Origin: Nitrospirota bacterium | GTDB lineage: Bacteria; Nitrospirota; UBA9217 | Length of the DNA stretch: 8,129 nt | Direction: 5' to 3' | Assembly (NCBI GenBank): GCA_021788515.1 | Contig: JAJYKN010000046.1 | Location: forward strand, 1 to 8,129 | In this document: positions 5,936-8,129 of the stretch, one piece after another | How positions within the stretch are numbered: the first letter of the stretch is position 1 | Layout of the letters: the number at the start of each line of letters is the position of its first letter | Position numbers and translations under genes: made by a program | Notes under the pieces: model-generated | Databases searched by the model: none | What the model saw: the letters and a program-made list of their open reading frames with translations, nothing else | Told to the model about the DNA's origin: nothing

Positions 5936-6226
5936 ATGAAGGCGAAAACAGGAAAGAAATAAGCGACTGATGAGGAGTACTACGATAAACGAGGCATTCT
6001 CGGTGAAATCGTGGAAGGTGAAGTAGCGCTGAGTCTTGAAGACGCGCTCAAGCAGGATATCCTCTCGGGAAAACGAAAGAGAAAATTGCGGAACATAACG
6101 ATCAAGCTTGACCCGCTCTATCTCTTGTCGATCAAGAAAGTTGCCACGAAGAAGGGAACTCCCTATCAAACCCTGGTGCGGCAGTGGGTCGCGGAAAATA
6201 TACGCAAAGAGCTGAAGATAGCGTAG
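5936..6226 (+). pseudogene. CopG-type (RHH) antitoxin with an in-frame TAA at codon 9
   Basis: A strong Shine-Dalgarno GAGGAGG (5921-5927), 8 nt before the ATG at 5936, marks the original start. The frame reads eight codons (MKAKTGKK), then TAA at 5960-5962, then continues open as ATDEEYYDKRGILGEIVEGE to the TAG at 6224-6226. The continuous reading matches CopG-family antitoxins (PF12441): an acidic N-terminus with DEEYYDKRGI, then the ribbon-helix-helix part RKLRNITIKLDPLYLLSIKK with KGTPYQTLVRQWVAE. Translation could restart only at the GTG at 6011, giving 71 residues that keep the RHH part but lose the conserved acidic N-terminus; its ribosome binding site is weak. No BrnT-like or other toxin gene is adjacent. 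The simplest view is a decaying antitoxin. Recoding of the stop or a sequencing error cannot be excluded. Confidence 0.72.
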
Positions 6227-6353
6227 GGATACAAGAGCAAAGACCAGACGGGAAGGGCTTCAATGGTGAATGCAATGAGAAAGACTTGACCCTACTGGCT
6301 CTCCTGAATTTGGGCCCGTATCAGACAGTGCCGTGTAGAACTCTCTACGGTAA
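6227..6353. other. Non-coding stretch before the attC-like site
   Basis: No credible gene is seen in the 127 bp between the antitoxin stop and the attC-like dyad. It contains a short hairpin at 6331-6350 (CCG-TG-TAGA, loop ACTC, TCTACGG, with TG bulged) and the palindrome GGGCCC. An open frame running from the end of the antitoxin through this stretch has no ribosome binding site or recognisable protein. Confidence 0.4.
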
Positions 6354-6412
6354 TTTCAACGTGTCGTTCGAGTCCCGCGCTCTAAGGCGCGGGGCTCAAC
6401 TCGTCGTTAGTT
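6354..6412 (+). other. attC-like integron recombination site, 59 bp
   Basis: The dyad has the layered structure of an attC site. Outer boxes are R'' TTTCAAC (6354-6360) and R' GTTAGTT (6406-6412), where AAC pairs with GTT. G6361-C6405 extends that pairing. A 4-nt unpaired central spacer follows (TGTC 6362-6365 opposite TCGT 6401-6404). The L boxes are GTT-C-GAG (6366-6372) and CTC-AAC (6395-6400), with C6369 extrahelical. The stem is CCCGCGC/GCGCGGG with a T-G pair, and the loop is TCTAAG. The fit to the RYYYAAC...GTTRRRY consensus is imperfect: the first base of R'' is T, and R' has T as its sixth base. Orientation is that expected for plus-strand cassettes, with the next cassette beginning at the TT of R'. 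Confidence 0.55.
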
Positions 6413-6503
6413 TCAAAAGGGGAAAATGCCTCTTAAAGAAGAAGAGATAAATAGTAAAGGTATACCAATATCTTTTGAAAAACCCGGCGGCGTGAGTTAG
6501 AGC
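6394..6503. repeat. Large imperfect inverted repeat overlapping the attC-like site
   Basis: The outer arm GCTCAACTC (6394-6402) pairs with GAGTT-A-GAGC (6494-6503) with one bulged A. The inner arm TTTCAAAAG (6411-6419) pairs perfectly with CTTTTGAAA (6472-6480). The loop contains the 8-bp palindrome GGTATACC (6459-6466). The dyad encloses the short ORF in front of the 234-aa gene. Confidence 0.5.
6426..6500 (+). CDS. 24-codon ORF, possibly the detached N-terminus of the next gene
   Basis: The ATG at 6426 lies 14 nt after the attC-like site and has AAAAGGGG (6415-6422) as a possible, tightly spaced ribosome binding site. It encodes MPLKEEEINSKG, then IPISFEKPGGVS, and ends at TAG 6498-6500. 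The frame is the same as that of the 234-aa gene starting at 6531. After the TAG it stays open (SDSNSSYHEH) into that gene. It could be an independent small peptide, or the true start of a 269-codon gene (counting the TAG) broken by a nonsense change. Confidence 0.35.
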   Translation: MPLKEEEINSKGIPISFEKPGGVS

Positions 6504-6530
6504 GATAGCAACAGTTCGTATCATGAACAT

Positions 6531-7235
6531 ATGATAGATATAGGTACAACTGACTTCTTTATTGACGTCCCGAGCATGCCGCGGCCTGAATTCGAAAAGT
6601 ATTCGATGCGGCTTTTCGATGAGTGGGAGGAGCGTGTCGAGAGAACATTGGCGCTACCAGATTACTCACTTGCCCTTGAAGTAGAAGAGGGTTCTGTCAA
6701 GGGAGTCGGTAAGCTTGCAGTGCTTCTCGGAGCGTTGTACGTCGGTATCGGCAACTACGGCTCGTTTATCTCGGGCCTTCAAACAATCCGTGACCAGGTC
6801 AGTTCGGTCGGCGACTTTTTGGCCGAGCGAGCTGCCAATCCCTTTGTGTTGCGTGGTTTAGAGCCAAAAGTCCACAAGCGTGGTGGCTCCCTGTCGCACC
6901 TACAGCGGCTGTTCGTCAAAGTTCAACGCCGCGAGATGACGGTTGAGCAGGCAATGAACGAGGCTGAAGCCCTCTTCGGCGATGATGCAACGACCGTTCC
7001 AGAGTTCATGCAGAAGCTTCAGGAATCGTTTGAACAAACACCTCGTCTTCCGCAACAGCTACCGCTCAGTCTGGATACTCTGGAGCAAGCCGTTGTGGTG
7101 CCGGGTAGCAACAAAGAGCGATCACCTCGCCCTTCTCATCCGAAACCAAGCTTGCCACCACCTCAGCAGTTTCGCATTGAAGTTTGGCGCGAGTCAAAGA
7201 AAGGGCAACGGAAGATCCGTGTCATTCAACTGTAG
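6531..7235 (+). CDS. Uncharacterised protein with a glycine-rich hydrophobic segment, 234 aa
   Basis: I do not recognise the family. The N-terminal part (1-50) is acidic and partly aromatic (TTDFFIDVPSMPRPEFEKYS, then LFDEWEERVERTL). VEEGS (51-55) is followed by a hydrophobic, glycine-rich stretch, roughly residues 57-80 (GVGKLAVLLGALYVGIGNYG), which could be a membrane-interacting helix. Residues 119-160 look helical and charged (LQRLFVKVQRREMTVEQAMN). About 171-212 is rich in proline and serine, like a linker, and the last 20 residues are basic (RESKKGQRKIRVIQL). The ATG at 6531 has no Shine-Dalgarno sequence. The same frame reaches back through a TAG to a better-placed ATG at 6426, and an internal ATG at 6576 is another option. 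The position between two attC-like sites and upstream of an AbiJ-like gene suggests a cassette-borne accessory or defence function. That is inference. Confidence 0.7.
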   Translation: MIDIGTTDFFIDVPSMPRPEFEKYSMRLFDEWEERVERTLALPDYSLALEVEEGSVKGVGKLAVLLGALYVGIGNYGSFISGLQTIRDQVSSVGDFLAERAANPFVLRGLEPKVHKRGGSLSHLQRLFVKVQRREMTVEQAMNEAEALFGDDATTVPEFMQKLQESFEQTPRLPQQLPLSLDTLEQAVVVPGSNKERSPRPSHPKPSLPPPQQFRIEVWRESKKGQRKIRVIQL

Positions 7236-7308
7236 CGCAACGGAAGGAATGTGACAACTTTGGGGACGTAGTGACCGAAATGAATTAATGGAAGAATAAC
7301 AAGTCGAC

Positions 7309-7488
7309 TTGGGACACAACGTCCCTCAAATCTTTAAAGTAATTGAGAACGATGAGGTTCGCCCGGTTTCTGCGAAAAGTAATGGAAAAATATTAAATCC
7401 AGGTGATGAGACGCCTGCAAAACACAGAGAATACAGATGTCGCGTGCTTGAAAATGGTTATGGCGATCTCACGGTATCCTTCGAATAA
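7309..7488 (+). CDS. Doubtful small ORF, 59 aa, TTG start
   Basis: Open from TTG 7309 (just after TAA at 7297-7299) to TAA 7486-7488. It encodes LGHNVPQIFKVIENDEV at the start and EYRCRVLENGYGDLTVSFE at the end. The composition is protein-like, but there is no ATG and no well-spaced ribosome binding site (GGAAG is 14 nt away). The TTG itself sits in a small hairpin, GGGAC-ACAAC-GTCCC at 7311-7325. It may be a truncated gene that has lost its 5' end. The family is not recognised. It would be the last ORF before the second attC-like site. Confidence 0.3.
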   Translation: MGHNVPQIFKVIENDEVRPVSAKSNGKILNPGDETPAKHREYRCRVLENGYGDLTVSFE

Positions 7489-7504
7489 TATCTAAGAGAA
7501 TCAA

Positions 7505-7573
7505 ATGATCCAACAACCGCGTCCACAGCGACGCGCCAGAAGGCGGCGCGTGACGCGCGCGATGGACATATAA
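7505..7573 (+). CDS. Arginine-rich 22-aa ORF in front of the AbiJ-like gene
   Basis: ATG 7505 to TAA 7571-7573 encodes MIQQPRPQRRARRRRVTRAM plus two residues, with 8 Arg in 22 residues. Its stop codon overlaps the AAGG ribosome binding site of the AbiJ-like gene (7572-7575), so a leader-peptide role is conceivable. The same DNA forms the attC-like dyad, which alone explains the GC- and Arg-rich composition, so this is probably not a real gene. Only a weak AAGAGA precedes the ATG. Confidence 0.2.
   Translation: MIQQPRPQRRARRRRVTRAMDI
7508..7567 (+). other. Degenerate attC-like site, 60 bp
   Basis: R'' ATCCAAC (7508-7514) fits RYYYAAC exactly. R' GATGGAC (7561-7567) fits GTTRRRY except for A instead of the first T. 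They are symmetric 3-nt spacers (AAC and CGC) away from CGCGTC (7518-7523) and GACGCG (7552-7557). Inside lies the stem ACGCGCC (7531-7537)/GGCGCGT (7545-7551) with loop AGAAGGC. A 7-nt bulge on the 5' side (CACAGCG, 7524-7530) is larger than the usual one or two extrahelical bases. GTCCA (7521-7525) can pair alternatively with TGGAC (7563-7567). The AbiJ-like gene starts 16 nt after it, as expected for a cassette gene. The changed GTT triplet suggests a decayed site. Confidence 0.4.
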
Positions 7574-7583
7574 GGTAAACGCT

Positions 7584-8129
7584 ATGACACGTTTTTCTCA
7601 ACGGATTGGAGCAGTACCTCAACCAACATTAATTCAAGTAGATTCCATGACCACGGAACTACGCAACTCGCTATGGAACCTTCTTCTTGATCTCTATGAA
7701 GACGATGAGAAGTATTGGTTGCGCATTGCACCTCATGTAGCCCAGTTCTTTAGAAAAGTCCCAGTTGATGAAGTTCCACAGTATGATGATAGAAATTGCA
7801 GAGATTGGTTCAAGAAGTACTTTTATTCATTGCCTTGGCATGGGGTTTATGACCTTATTGAATTTCTTGTGCACAACCATCGAAACATGACAACAATCCG
7901 TCACTCCGATTATTATGTGTCTAAGCATCGCGTTGACGAAAAAGTTTTTATGGACGCTGTAAGTAACATTTTAGAACGAGAATTGTCTGGCTATCGCTTT
8001 ATTGAAGGAGTACTCGCACCTATCTCAAATAAAACCGAAGTGGAGGAAATCGAAGCCTCTGTTGACGCGGCACAAAGGGCAGGGTTAAAGGGTGCTTCAC
8101 TACACATTCGTACCGCGTTGGAACTTCTT
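7584..8129 (+). CDS. AbiJ-NTD4 / STM4504-CBY_0614 family protein, partial at the right edge
   Basis: The frame is open for 182 codons from the ATG at 7584 to the window end. The sequence has the recognisable course of the AbiJ N-terminal domain 4 (PF18863). It shows FSQRIG (4-9), then L26-R27-N28-S29-L30-W31-N32, K58-V-P60-V-D62-E63 and V88-Y89-D90-L-I-E93-F. These are followed by N128-I-L-E131-R-E133-L-S135-G136-Y137-R138-F139 and A145-P146-I147 before a run of helices. Homologues lie in abortive-infection (AbiJ-like) phage-defence loci; the biochemical activity of this domain is not established. AAGG (7572-7575) is 8 nt before the ATG. Family members run to roughly 270-330 residues, so 90-150 residues are missing at the edge. 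The DNA is more AT-rich than the left part of the window, consistent with transfer. Confidence 0.82.
   Translation, partial: MTRFSQRIGAVPQPTLIQVDSMTTELRNSLWNLLLDLYEDDEKYWLRIAPHVAQFFRKVPVDEVPQYDDRNCRDWFKKYFYSLPWHGVYDLIEFLVHNHRNMTTIRHSDYYVSKHRVDEKVFMDAVSNILERELSGYRFIEGVLAPISNKTEVEEIEASVDAAQRAGLKGASLHIRTALELL

Noticed and set aside
6366..6380. Resemblance to the T-arm and 3' end of the tRNA-Gly (GTTCGA..CCCG..CGCTC), as if an att repeat or tRNA fragment
   Set aside because: The match needs a 5-nt gap and breaks off quickly, while the surrounding arms pair fully as an attC-type dyad. No acceptor stem or CCA is present.
6184..6450. Plus-strand open frame of 88 codons starting inside the antitoxin
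   Set aside because: No ribosome binding site, overlaps the antitoxin in another frame, and runs through the attC-like dyad. The protein is not recognisable.
7290..7330. A third attC-like site around the hairpin GGGAC-ACAAC-GTCCC
   Set aside because: The stem is only 5 bp and no GTT triplet occurs at a suitable distance downstream, so the required R' box is missing.
1..8129. CRISPR array, rRNA, transposase or integrase genes
   Set aside because: No regularly spaced repeats, no rRNA-like sequence and no DDE or tyrosine recombinase motifs were seen on either strand.

Overview
The window comes from a bacterial chromosome, and most of it is moderately GC-rich. Consensus sigma-70 promoters, Shine-Dalgarno sites, a tRNA with an encoded CCA end and lipoproteins with lipoboxes are all typical of Gram-negative bacteria. 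The mix of genes (AddB-like nuclease, 2[4Fe-4S] ferredoxin, TlpA lipoprotein, VapBC, GxxExxY protein) suggests an anaerobic or environmental lineage such as Desulfobacterota or Nitrospirota. That placement is inference only.

Housekeeping part (1-3712). Positions 1-2303 hold the first 767 codons of a minus-strand AddB-like repair nuclease whose C-terminus lies beyond the left edge. It is divergent from a short operon encoding an 8-cysteine ferredoxin and thioredoxin. The two promoters are back to back with overlapping -35 boxes, and both predicted mRNAs have almost no leader. Two tandem terminators follow trxA. Next come a TlpA/ResA-type thioredoxin-fold lipoprotein and a tRNA-Gly(CCC) with a perfect promoter and a strong terminator.

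Accessory part (3713-8129). Everything after the tRNA looks like acquired material. It begins with a vapBC toxin-antitoxin pair, a gene-poor 373-bp stretch and an unknown lipoprotein. A GxxExxY protein follows, enclosed by imperfect 21-bp inverted repeats, and then a CopG-type (RHH) antitoxin with an in-frame TAA at codon 9 and no visible toxin. At 6354-6412 there is a 59-bp dyad with the architecture of an integron attC site: AAC/GTT ends, an unpaired central spacer, an extrahelical base and a GC-rich stem. After it comes an unrecognised 234-aa protein with a glycine-rich hydrophobic segment. An ORF upstream of it, in the same frame, ends at a TAG and may be its true N-terminus. A doubtful 59-codon ORF and a second, degenerate 60-bp attC-like dyad (7508-7567) follow. 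The window ends in the first 182 codons of an AbiJ-NTD4 (STM4504/CBY_0614 family) protein linked to abortive-infection defence, in visibly more AT-rich DNA.

The most interesting reading of the right end is a gene-cassette array without an integrase in view. It would be made of two cassettes, one carrying the unknown 234-aa protein and one carrying the AbiJ-like protein. The dyads are visible in the sequence; calling them recombination sites is inference.
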